Origin: an uncultured Oceanospirillales bacterium
GTDB lineage: Bacteria > Pseudomonadota > Gammaproteobacteria > Xanthomonadales > SZUA-36
Reading direction: 5' to 3'
DNA length: 64,000 nucleotides
Assembly: GCA_913055655.1 (NCBI GenBank)
Contig: CAJXKA010000003.1
Location: forward strand, 126,501 to 190,500
The notes beneath the pieces are model-generated. The model searched no databases, had not been told where the DNA came from, and worked only from the letters and a program-made list of their open reading frames with translations. The number at the start of each line of letters is the position of its first letter. The stretch's first letter is position 1. The position numbers were made by a program, and so were the translations under genes. Shown here piece after piece: positions 56,621 to 64,000 of this stretch.

Positions 56621-58788
56621 GGCGGCGCCTGTTCCGCATCGCACCGGTGCTGGCGGCATTGCTGGTGCTGCTGGTGTCGCTGGTGCTGGTCAGCGACGTG
56701 CCGGAAGACGCCGGCGGCTTCAACCGGGTGTACATCTGGGTGCTGGTGTTGACCGCGCTGTCGCTGGCATTGCTCGGTATCGCGATCCTGTCGCGGTTTA
56801 TCGCGCTGTACCGCAGTGTGCGCACCGAGGTGCCCGGTGCGCGACTGTCCGCCCGCTGGGTACGGAATTTCCTCGTGATGTCACTGCCGCCGGCGCTGAT
56901 CGTCTACTTCGTGTCCGCCTGGTTCCTGACCCGGACCGTCGACGGCTGGTTCGATGTCGAGGTCGAGACCGCGCTTGCGGATTCACTGCGACTGGGAAAG
57001 GCGTTTCTCGACCAGCGTACTTTTGAGGCGCGCACCGAGGCCCGCCGACTGGGCGCTTCAATTGACCTCGACGGCGCGACTGACGACATCAGGCGGCAAT
57101 TGCTGAACTACGTCAGGGCCACGGGGCCGGTGGAACTGAGCGTGCTTGGAGCTGATGGCCGCGTCCGCGCCAGCGCCGCGTTCGACCCGCTGGCGAGCCT
57201 GCCGGAAAGACCCGGCGACTATGCACTGCTGCAGGCGAGTGAGAGCGGGGAATATGCCGCCGCCGAACCCGATGCGCAGGGCAGGCTGTCGATTCGCGTA
57301 CTGCAGCGACTGCCGGGCAGCCGGCCCGGCGGGGCTACTCTCCTGCTCCAGTCCGTCTACCCGCTGCCGGAATCCATCAGTGCGCTGACCGCGAGCATCG
57401 AACGCGAATATCACCGCTACCAGAACATTGCGTACCTGCGCGGCTGGTTGAAACAAAGCTTCCTGTTGATCCTGTCCCTGGTGCTGGGCCTGACGGTACT
57501 GCTGGCAATTCTCGCGGCCCTGACCGCCGCGCGGCGCATGGTCGCGCCGATATCTGACCTCGCGCAGGCCACGCGACGGGTCGCCGCCGGCGATCTTGGG
57601 CAGGCCGTGGCGCCGGGCAGCCGCGATGAAATCGGTTTCCTGGCCGAGTCTTTCAACGAAATGACCGACGCTCTGCTGCACGCAAGTGAAGAGGCCGAAA
57701 GCAGCCGGGCGCGATTACAGGCCCAGGGCGAGTACCTGGAAACCGTGCTCGGCAGCCTCAGCGCCGGGGTGTTATCGCTGGACGGCGATGGCCGGCTGGT
57801 TCGCGTGAATCGCGCCGCCGGCAGGATTCTGGGCCTGCCCGGTGAACCGGTTGGCCAGTCGCTGGACGACCTCGGTCACACGCACGACCACCTGGCACCA
57901 CTGACGACGGCCATCGCGCGTCACATGTCACGCGGCCATTCGGGCTGGCAGGAGGAGATACTGCTGGAACGGGACGGCCGCCCCCTGGTGCTGCTGGCGC
58001 GCGGTTCACGGCTGGCCATGCCCGACGGCGACGATGGCCACGTCGTGGTCTTCGACGACGTGACCGTGCTCAACCGCGCCCAGCGGGACGCCGCCTGGGC
58101 CGAGGTGGCGCGCCGGCTGGCCCACGAGGTGAAAAACCCACTGACCCCCATCCGGCTGGCCGCCGAGCGCCTGCGCATGAAACTGATGGAGAAGCTCGAC
58201 GGCCGTGACGCGGAAATTCTCGACCGGTCAGCCACGACCATCGTTGCGCAGGTGGAAGCGTTGCGAAAACTGGTGGATGCCTTCGGCGACTACGCACGCG
58301 AGCCCGAACTGGAACGTTCGCCCGTGGCGCTGGACCGGCTGGTCGGCGACGTCGTGGAGCTCTATCGACAGGGCGACCCGCGCCTGGTGATCGACCTCGA
58401 CCTGTGCAAGGGTCCGCCCGGCCTGCAGGCGGACCCGGGACAGCTTCGGCAGCTGCTGCACAACCTGATCCGCAACGCGATCGAAGCGATGCCCCCGGAA
58501 AGCCCCAGCCACATTCACATCCGGACCCGTGTCGTCGACACCGATACCGATCCCCGGCTGGAACTGCGCCTGGACGACAACGGCCCCGGGTTCCCCGATT
58601 CCGTGCTGGCCCAGCCGTTTGAACCGTATGTCACCCACAAACCCAACGGCAGCGGGCTGGGGCTGGCCATCTGCCGCAAGATTGTCGATGACCACGACGG
58701 CGCCATCGAGATCGCCAACCACGACGATGGCGCACGGGCCGTTGTGACCTTGCCGCTGTCAGGCCCGGAACGGTATCAAGGCTCATGA
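56596..58788 (+). CDS. NtrY-like sensor histidine kinase
   Basis: The 730-residue kinase has four likely membrane segments (about 15-35, 45-68, 92-112 and 285-310) with a periplasmic region between the third and fourth, a HAMP domain after the last (about 310-360), a PAS domain (about 375-485), HisKA with the phospho-accepting histidine in ARRLAHEVKNPLTPIRLAAERL (about 509), and HATPase_c with NLIRNAIEAM, DNGPGFP and GSGLGLAICRKI. This fits the NtrY family, which senses redox or nitrogen conditions in some bacteria. The response regulator follows 73 bases later. Confidence 0.9.
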   Translation: MAIENKRLRRRLFRIAPVLAALLVLLVSLVLVSDVPEDAGGFNRVYIWVLVLTALSLALLGIAILSRFIALYRSVRTEVPGARLSARWVRNFLVMSLPPALIVYFVSAWFLTRTVDGWFDVEVETALADSLRLGKAFLDQRTFEARTEARRLGASIDLDGATDDIRRQLLNYVRATGPVELSVLGADGRVRASAAFDPLASLPERPGDYALLQASESGEYAAAEPDAQGRLSIRVLQRLPGSRPGGATLLLQSVYPLPESISALTASIEREYHRYQNIAYLRGWLKQSFLLILSLVLGLTVLLAILAALTAARRMVAPISDLAQATRRVAAGDLGQAVAPGSRDEIGFLAESFNEMTDALLHASEEAESSRARLQAQGEYLETVLGSLSAGVLSLDGDGRLVRVNRAAGRILGLPGEPVGQSLDDLGHTHDHLAPLTTAIARHMSRGHSGWQEEILLERDGRPLVLLARGSRLAMPDGDDGHVVVFDDVTVLNRAQRDAAWAEVARRLAHEVKNPLTPIRLAAERLRMKLMEKLDGRDAEILDRSATTIVAQVEALRKLVDAFGDYAREPELERSPVALDRLVGDVVELYRQGDPRLVIDLDLCKGPPGLQADPGQLRQLLHNLIRNAIEAMPPESPSHIHIRTRVVDTDTDPRLELRLDDNGPGFPDSVLAQPFEPYVTHKPNGSGLGLAICRKIVDDHDGAIEIANHDDGARAVVTLPLSGPERYQGS

Positions 58789-58861
58789 TTTTCCGTTATT
58801 CTGCTGTTGTTTCCATGCAACATTCCGCCCACCGGCGGCGTTTTCAAAGGTAATCACGGTC

Positions 58862-60220
58862 ATGGCCCAGACGCGGATCCTGGTGGTCGACGACGAGACC
58901 GATATCCGTCAACTGATCAGCGACATTCTCGAAGACGAAGGTTACGACGTCGAAAGCGCGGAGAATGGCGAAGCGGCGCGGGCGGCATTCAGCCGCGAGA
59001 CGCCGGACCTGGTGTTACTCGATATCTGGATGCCCGATGTCGACGGCATTTCACTGCTCAAGGAATGGTCGTCGGGTGATGGCGTGGCCTGCCCGGTGGT
59101 GATGATTTCCGGCCACGGCACGCTGGAAACCGCCGTCGAGGCCACCCGGCTCGGCGCCGTCGATTTCATCCAGAAGCCGGTGTCGCTGGCAAAGCTCCTG
59201 GCGACGGTTAAACAGGCACTGGGCACGCGCCAGCCCGCAAACCGCCCGGGCGGCGGCCAGCGGGGTCGTGATGCCGAGCCGCAGGGCAGCAGCCCGCAGA
59301 TGCAACTGCTCCGCCAGAAGGCCGAACAGGCCGCGCGCCATGACCAGCCCATATTCATCACCGGTGAAGCCGGCAGCGGCAAGGAAGGACTCGCCGCCTG
59401 GATACACCGGCTGTCCGGGGGTGAGACCGGGTTCACCGTGCTCGACGCCGCGCGCACGGGCGAAGACGCGACGGGCTACCTGCTGGCTGAAGACACCGGC
59501 GTGCTCGCCCACATCGATAAAGGCACGCTCTACCTGCCCGAACCCCAGTGGTTGCCCCGGGAGGCCCAGGCGCTGTTGTCGGCTGTGCTGGAAGCCCGGC
59601 AGTGGACGCCGATCGGCGCCAATGCGCCGCGTGCGCTGCAGTGCCGTGTCATCACCGGCATTTCGGGCGACCCCGAAGCCCACGTCCGCAACGGCGACCT
59701 GCTGGAACAGCTATACCTGCAACTCAATGTCCTGCCGTTGCACTTGCCGGCGCTTCGTGATCGCCCGCAGGACGTTCCTGAACTGGTCGGCTGGTACAAC
59801 GACTGGTTCTCGAACCACGAAGGACTGGCCTGGCGTTCATTTCCCGTTTCGGCCCTTAACCGGCTCCGCAACCACGCCTGGCCGGGAAATGAGCGCGAGC
59901 TTCGCAACGTGGTCCAGCGCTTGCTGATCATGGGCGGCGAAGGCGAGGTGAGTGTCCAGGAGGTCGACGAAGCGCTCAGGAGCCCGGTGCCGGAGACCGC
60001 CACCGGCCCCGGTTCCGCGCTGCCGGGCGCGTTTGAGCTGCCCCTGCGCGAAGCTCGTGAACAGTTTGAACGTGAATACCTGACCTACCAGCTTCGCAAG
60101 GCCGGCGGCAGCGTCGGCAAACTGTCGGACGCCGTCGGCATGGAACGAACCCACCTGTACCGCAAACTGCGCTCCCTGGGCATCGACCCGAAGCGCATTG
60201 CCAGCGAGACTGAATCGTGA
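58862..60220 (+). CDS. NtrX-like response regulator with a degenerate sigma-54 AAA+ domain
   Basis: The receiver domain (ILVVDDETDIRQLI, phosphoacceptor D54 in VLLDIWMPD, lysine in FIQKPVS) is intact. The AAA+ domain begins with Walker A GEAGSGKEG (about 168), but the GAFTGA sigma-54 contact loop is missing (that part reads LDAARTGEDATGYLL), Walker B is GTLYLPEPQW with no Asp-Glu pair, and the arginine-finger region DLYYRLN reads LYLQLNV. A Fis-type HTH ends the protein (GSVGKLSDAVGMERTHLYRKLRSLGI). It therefore keeps phosphorylation and DNA binding but probably does not activate sigma-54. The trkA GTG overlaps its stop. Confidence 0.88.
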   Translation: MAQTRILVVDDETDIRQLISDILEDEGYDVESAENGEAARAAFSRETPDLVLLDIWMPDVDGISLLKEWSSGDGVACPVVMISGHGTLETAVEATRLGAVDFIQKPVSLAKLLATVKQALGTRQPANRPGGGQRGRDAEPQGSSPQMQLLRQKAEQAARHDQPIFITGEAGSGKEGLAAWIHRLSGGETGFTVLDAARTGEDATGYLLAEDTGVLAHIDKGTLYLPEPQWLPREAQALLSAVLEARQWTPIGANAPRALQCRVITGISGDPEAHVRNGDLLEQLYLQLNVLPLHLPALRDRPQDVPELVGWYNDWFSNHEGLAWRSFPVSALNRLRNHAWPGNERELRNVVQRLLIMGGEGEVSVQEVDEALRSPVPETATGPGSALPGAFELPLREAREQFEREYLTYQLRKAGGSVGKLSDAVGMERTHLYRKLRSLGIDPKRIASETES

Positions 60221-61593
60221 AAATCGTCATCCTGGGCGCCGGCCAGGTCGGATCCACCGTCGCCCACAGCCTGTCCTCGGAGGACAACGATATTACCGTC
60301 GTCGACACCAACGAGCGGCAGCTCAGGCAGTTGCAGGACCATCTCGATATCCGCGTCGTCCACGGCCATGCCTCGCACCCCAAGATCCTGGTCCGCGCCG
60401 GCATCGAGGACGCCGACCTGGTCGTGGCGGTGACCAATACCGACGAGGTGAACATGGTGGCCTGCCAGGTCGCCTACACGCTGTTCAACACGCCCACGCG
60501 CGTGGCCCGCGTGCGCTCGGCGGCCTATACCGACTACCCGGAACTGTTCAGCCGGGAACATTCACCGATCGATGTCCTGGTCAGCCCGGAACAGCTGGTG
60601 ACGCAGCATATCGCCCGCCTGATCCAGTACCCCGGTGCGCTGCAGGTGCTCGATTTTGCCGAGGGCCGGGCCCAGCTGGTGGCCACGCAGGCAGACGCCG
60701 GAGGGCTGCTGGTCGGGCAGCGACTGAGCACGCTGAAAGATCACCTGCCCACGGGCGGCGACGCGCGGGTGGCGGCCATTTACCGCCAGGGGCAGCTGGT
60801 GGTTCCGGATGGCAGCACCGTCATCGAGGAAAACGACACCGTGTTCTTCCTGGCCGCACGGCGCTACATTCCCGCCATGATGCAGGAGCTGCGGCCGCTG
60901 GACCGGCCGGTGCGGCGTATCGTGCTTGCCGGTGGCGGCCATATCGGCAGCGCGCTGGCGCGGCAGCTGGAGCGTGATCATCACGTCAAGGTCATCGAGC
61001 GCGACGCTGACCGCGCGGAATCAATCGCCGAGGAGCTCGAAAAGGCGATCGTGCTGATCGGCGACGCCGCCGACGAGAACCTGCTGCGCGAAGAAGCCAT
61101 CGAGACCGCCGATGTGTTTTGCGTACTCACCAACGACGACGAGGCGAACATCCTGTCGTCCATGCTGGCCAAGCGGATGGGCGCGCGCAAGGTCATCGCC
61201 ATCATCAACCGCTCCGCGTACGTCGACCTGGTGGAATCCGGCGAGATCGACATCGCGGTGTCGCCGGAGCAGATCACCATCGGCGCGCTGCTGACCCACA
61301 TCCGCCGCGGCAGTATCGTCCGCGTGCATTCCCTGCGCCGCGGCGCGGCCGAGGCCATCGAGGCCGAAGCCCTGGGCGACCGCCATTCATCGCGGGTGGT
61401 CGGCCGCGCGCTGGAAGACCTGCCACTGCCGGAAGGCACGACCATCGGTGCGATCGTGCGCGGTGACGACGTCATCATTGCGCACCACGACACGGTCATT
61501 GCCGAGAACGACCACGTCCTGCTGTTCGTGCCGGACAAGCGCCAGATTCCGGCCGTCGAAGCCCTGTTCCAGGTCAGCGCCACGTTCGTCTGA
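60217..61593 (+). CDS. trkA: Trk potassium uptake regulatory protein TrkA
   Basis: The 458-residue protein starts at GTG 60217, overlapping the regulator stop (GTGA). It contains two RCK_N NAD-binding units (VILGAGQVGSTVAHSL and IVLAGGGHIGSALARQL), each followed by an RCK_C domain, the tandem arrangement of TrkA. It gates the TrkH channel-like subunit in response to nucleotides. trkH follows 10 bases later. Confidence 0.96.
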   Translation: MKIVILGAGQVGSTVAHSLSSEDNDITVVDTNERQLRQLQDHLDIRVVHGHASHPKILVRAGIEDADLVVAVTNTDEVNMVACQVAYTLFNTPTRVARVRSAAYTDYPELFSREHSPIDVLVSPEQLVTQHIARLIQYPGALQVLDFAEGRAQLVATQADAGGLLVGQRLSTLKDHLPTGGDARVAAIYRQGQLVVPDGSTVIEENDTVFFLAARRYIPAMMQELRPLDRPVRRIVLAGGGHIGSALARQLERDHHVKVIERDADRAESIAEELEKAIVLIGDAADENLLREEAIETADVFCVLTNDDEANILSSMLAKRMGARKVIAIINRSAYVDLVESGEIDIAVSPEQITIGALLTHIRRGSIVRVHSLRRGAAEAIEAEALGDRHSSRVVGRALEDLPLPEGTTIGAIVRGDDVIIAHHDTVIAENDHVLLFVPDKRQIPAVEALFQVSATFV

Positions 61594-61603
61594 CACCACG
61601 CCG

Positions 61604-63055
61604 ATGAAATTTGCCGCCATCCAGAGAGTGATCGGTGCCCTGGTCGCCTGGTCCAGCCTGATGATGCTGCCGCCGGCCATCGTCTCGTGGATTTACGGCG
61701 ACCCGGGCGCCAACCTCTTCCTGCTGGCGGCCGCCATATTGCTGGTCATCGGCGGCCTGGTCTGGTGGCCGGTCCGCAAGGACGCCCGCGACCTGCGGCT
61801 GCGCGACGGCTTCATCATCGTGGTGGCCTGCTGGCTGACCCTGGCCTTCGTCGGTGCGCTGCCGTTCCTGCTGCTGCCACAACCGCAGATCAGCTATGTT
61901 GACGCCCTGTTCGAGTCGATGTCGGGCCTGACCACCACGGGCGCCACCGTGCTTGACCACATCGACACGCTGCCGCACGGCATCCTGTTCTACCGCCAGC
62001 AGCTGCAGTGGCTGGGCGGCATGGGCATTATCGTGCTGGCCGTGGCCATCCTGCCGATGCTGCGCGTGGGCGGCATGCAGTTGTTCCGCGCCGAAACACC
62101 CGGCCCGATGAAGGACTCCAAGCTCACCCCGCGCATCGCCGAAACGGCCAAGGCGCTGTGGCTGCTGTACCTGGGGATCACCGTGACCTGCGCGCTGTCG
62201 TTCTGGCTGGGCGGCATGACGGCGTTCGACGCCGTCAGCCACGCCTTCAGTACCGTCGCGATTGGCGGGTTCTCGACGCACGATGCCAGCTTCGGCTATT
62301 TCGACAGCCCGACCCTGGAAGCCATCGCGATGGTCTTCATGGTGATCTCGGGCATGAACTTCGCGCTGCATTTCACCGCCTGGCGCAAGGCCAGCGCGCA
62401 GCCGTATTTTCATGATTCAGAGCTGAAGACCTACATGATCCTGCTGGTCGGCGCGACCGTCATCGTGTCGTTTGCACTGGTCCAGAACGGCACGTTCGGC
62501 ACCCTGGGCGAGGCGCTGCGGTTTGGCGGTTTCCAGGTGGTCTCGGCGCTGACCACGACCGGTTTCACCACCACCGAGTTCCACCAGTGGCAGGGCTGGG
62601 TGCCGCTGGTACTGGTTTGCCTGGCATTCATCGGCGGCTGCGCCGGCAGCACCGCCGGCGGCATGAAGGTGATTCGCCTGCAGCTGCTCTATCGCCATGC
62701 CATCCGCGAGATTCGCCGGCTGATTCACCCGCACGCGGTTTTGCCGGTGAAATTCGGCGGCTTCAAGGCCGCGGAAACCGTGCTGGACGCCGTGACCGGC
62801 TTCTTTTTCCTGTTCGCGGCCAGCACGGCACTGATGACCTTGTTGCTCAGCATGACGGGGCTCGATCTTCTGACCGCCTTTTCCGCCGTCGCCGCCTGCA
62901 TCACCAACCTCGGCCCCGGCCTCGGCGACGTCGGCCACTCCTACGCCAGCCTGGGCGACACCGCCAAACTGATCCTGTCATTCGCCATGCTGGCCGGGCG
63001 ACTCGAAATCTACACCCTGCTGGTGCTGCTGACTCCCGCGTTCTGGCGCGACTGA
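61604..63055 (+). CDS. trkH: Trk potassium transporter membrane subunit TrkH/TrkG
   Basis: ATG 61604 (MKFAAIQRVIGALVAWSSLMMLPP) gives 483 residues with about ten transmembrane helices. Four pore-loop regions carry the conserved glycines: SGLTTTGATV, FSTVAIGGFSTHD, SALTTTGFTTTEF and ACITNLGPGLGDVG. It forms the K+ path regulated by TrkA. The frame open further upstream lies in trkA. A heptamer array begins a few bases after the stop. Confidence 0.95.
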   Translation: MKFAAIQRVIGALVAWSSLMMLPPAIVSWIYGDPGANLFLLAAAILLVIGGLVWWPVRKDARDLRLRDGFIIVVACWLTLAFVGALPFLLLPQPQISYVDALFESMSGLTTTGATVLDHIDTLPHGILFYRQQLQWLGGMGIIVLAVAILPMLRVGGMQLFRAETPGPMKDSKLTPRIAETAKALWLLYLGITVTCALSFWLGGMTAFDAVSHAFSTVAIGGFSTHDASFGYFDSPTLEAIAMVFMVISGMNFALHFTAWRKASAQPYFHDSELKTYMILLVGATVIVSFALVQNGTFGTLGEALRFGGFQVVSALTTTGFTTTEFHQWQGWVPLVLVCLAFIGGCAGSTAGGMKVIRLQLLYRHAIREIRRLIHPHAVLPVKFGGFKAAETVLDAVTGFFFLFAASTALMTLLLSMTGLDLLTAFSAVAACITNLGPGLGDVGHSYASLGDTAKLILSFAMLAGRLEIYTLLVLLTPAFWRD

Positions 63056-63061
63056 TGATGA

Positions 63062-63103
63062 GTAAGCGGTAAGCAGTGAGCAGTGAGCAGTGAGCAGTGA
63101 GAT
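63062..63103 (+). repeat. Heptamer array after trkH (GTAAGC/GTGAGCA units x6)
   Basis: The units are GTAAGCG, GTAAGCA, GTGAGCA, GTGAGCA, GTGAGCA and a degenerate GTGAGAT. The array starts about 6 bases after the trkH TGA and faces a mirrored array at 63137-63164. Confidence 0.88.
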
Positions 63104-63136
63104 TTTTGCTGAAGCGTCTCAGCGAGGTGCATTTAC

Positions 63137-63164
63137 TCCTCACTGCTTACTGCTTACCGCTTAC
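63137..63164 (-). repeat. Heptamer array after lpxL (minus strand, x4)
   Basis: Read on the minus strand from the lpxL stop the units are GTAAGCG, GTAAGCA, GTAAGCA and GTGAGGA. The first 14 bases are identical to the first 14 of the trkH-side array, so the two sides form a long inverted repeat with about 27-base arms and one A/G difference. Confidence 0.88.
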
Positions 63165-63166
63165 CC

Positions 63167-64000
63167 TCAATAAAACCGCGCCTCGCCCTCCGGTCGCGCA
63201 CGAAAGCGCTTGTAAGCCCACAGATACTGCGCGCGATCCAGCTCGATACAGCGCTCCACGCCCTCGTTGACCGCGGCGACTGCCGCATCGAGATCATCGG
63301 AATAGATATCCGGGTGCGCCTCCAGGAAGTGTGGCCGAAAGCGGCCGCCGGGTTCGCGCAGGGCGACAACGAACAGCGCCACGGCCCCGCTACGCTTGAG
63401 CAGACGGGGCGCCAGCACGCCGGTCAGCGCCGGCACACCGAAGAACGGGGCGAAGCGGCCGTCGCCGGCGCGGGGCTCCTGGTCAGGCAGCACGGCCACG
63501 GCGCGACCCGCCGCCAGCCCCGACATCAGCGCCTTCAGGCCCTGCCGCCCGGCGGGGACGAGATTGGCCCCGAAGCGCCCCCGACGCTCGATCAGCAAGC
63601 GGTTCACGGCCTCGTCCTCGGCAGGCTTGTACAGGGTCGCGGCCAGTACATCGGACAGGTACAAACCGAGAATCTCCCAGGCGCCGTAGTGCGGTGCGAG
63701 GATCAGCACCCCGCGACCTTCGCCCAGCGCCGATTCCAGCAGGTCAGCACCCGCAGGTGGCAGGATCCGGCTGTCGAACCGGCGGCGTGAACCGTACCAG
63801 ACCAGCCCGGTCTCCAGGCCGTTGAGCGCGTAATGCCGCATCGACGAGCGGGCAATGGCCTCGCGGTTCGATTCGTCCATCACAGGAAAACACAGCGACA
63901 GGTTTTTCAGGCTGACTTTACGGAGCCGGCTGGAGATACGCCACACCAGTGCACCCAGCGGCCGGGCGAACCACGACAGGGTGGCGGCCGGCAACAGGGT
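63167..64000 (-). CDS. lpxL: LpxL/HtrB-family lipid A acyltransferase, 5'-truncated by the window edge
   Basis: The frame stays open to base 64000 with no plausible start codon, so the N-terminus, including most of the membrane anchor, lies outside. The visible 277 codons hold the H-x4-E acyltransferase motif HYGAWE (in LAPHYGAWEILG), the KNLSLCFPVMDESNREAI segment, and DQEPRAGDGRFAPFFG, all typical of late lipid A acyltransferases. Distinguishing LpxL, LpxM or a related lysophospholipid acyltransferase is not possible from this fragment. It is convergent with trkH. Confidence 0.82.
   Translation of the reverse strand, partial: TLLPAATLSWFARPLGALVWRISSRLRKVSLKNLSLCFPVMDESNREAIARSSMRHYALNGLETGLVWYGSRRRFDSRILPPAGADLLESALGEGRGVLILAPHYGAWEILGLYLSDVLAATLYKPAEDEAVNRLLIERRGRFGANLVPAGRQGLKALMSGLAAGRAVAVLPDQEPRAGDGRFAPFFGVPALTGVLAPRLLKRSGAVALFVVALREPGGRFRPHFLEAHPDIYSDDLDAAVAAVNEGVERCIELDRAQYLWAYKRFRARPEGEARFY

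Overview
The window is a dense, high-GC (roughly two-thirds G+C by eye) chromosomal segment of a gammaproteobacterium. Gene order points to the Xanthomonadales/Lysobacterales or a neighbouring lineage: spoT-ridA-recG; rpsU-yqeY-dnaG-rpoD; dsbA-cytochrome c4-engB-hemB with polA nearby; LysM-dprA-smg-topA-tsaC-hemF; def-fmt-rsmB-DUF4390-ntrY/ntrX-like-trkA-trkH. The lineage is an inference from gene order and protein style. It is almost entirely housekeeping. I see no prophage, integrase, transposase, CRISPR array, toxin-antitoxin pair or defence island.

Layout. 1-4.8 kb: 5'-truncated spoT, ridA, recG and a type-2 polyphosphate kinase. 4.9-10.5 kb: a membrane-anchored TolB-like/TPR protein, glnB, ubiK, comM/yifB and a LytTR response regulator. 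10.5-15.1 kb: an RND permease and periplasmic adaptor behind a palindromic control region. 15.1-22.7 kb: an accessory block with an MBL-fold hydrolase, a large secreted M14 carboxypeptidase with duplicated C-terminal modules, a DUF3144 protein, a SulP anion transporter and a secreted histidine-rich protein. 22.7-27.6 kb: tRNA-Ile(CAU), a small unknown gene and the macromolecular-synthesis operon. 27.6-37.1 kb: a nested palindromic element, a gamma-glutamyltransferase, tsaD, folB, folK, folM-like reductase, MidA-like methyltransferase, VanZ-like protein, cca and slt. 37.2-46 kb: TauE/SafE exporter, dsbA, cytochrome c4, engB, hemB, aroE, an orphan TRAP small permease, a DUF2782 protein and polA. 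46-53 kb, minus strand: LysM, dprA, smg, topA, tsaC and hemF. 53-64 kb, plus strand: def, fmt, rsmB, a DUF4390 lipoprotein, an NtrY/NtrX-like two-component pair, trkA and trkH, then a truncated lpxL-type acyltransferase.

How the genes work together. Many neighbours overlap by 4 bases (ATGA or GTGA), indicating translationally coupled operons. TsaD and TsaC both serve the t6A tRNA modification. HemB and HemF are haem biosynthesis steps. FolB, FolK and probably FolM act in pterin/folate metabolism. Def and Fmt handle the N-formyl group of initiator methionine. TrkA and TrkH form a potassium uptake system beside a two-component pair.

The most unusual material is not protein-coding. Six genes end in or beside tandem heptamers of the form GTGANNN (ppk2, ggt, folK, folM, trkH, lpxL). 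At two convergent junctions the arrays face each other as long inverted repeats. A 57-bp near-perfect palindrome follows rpoD, and a 111-bp nested element with perfect 29-bp arms lies upstream of rpsU. The most unusual protein is an NtrX-like regulator whose AAA+ domain has lost the features needed to activate sigma-54. I do not see a convincing undescribed multi-gene system. The heptamer arrays are the best candidate for something not covered by standard annotation.
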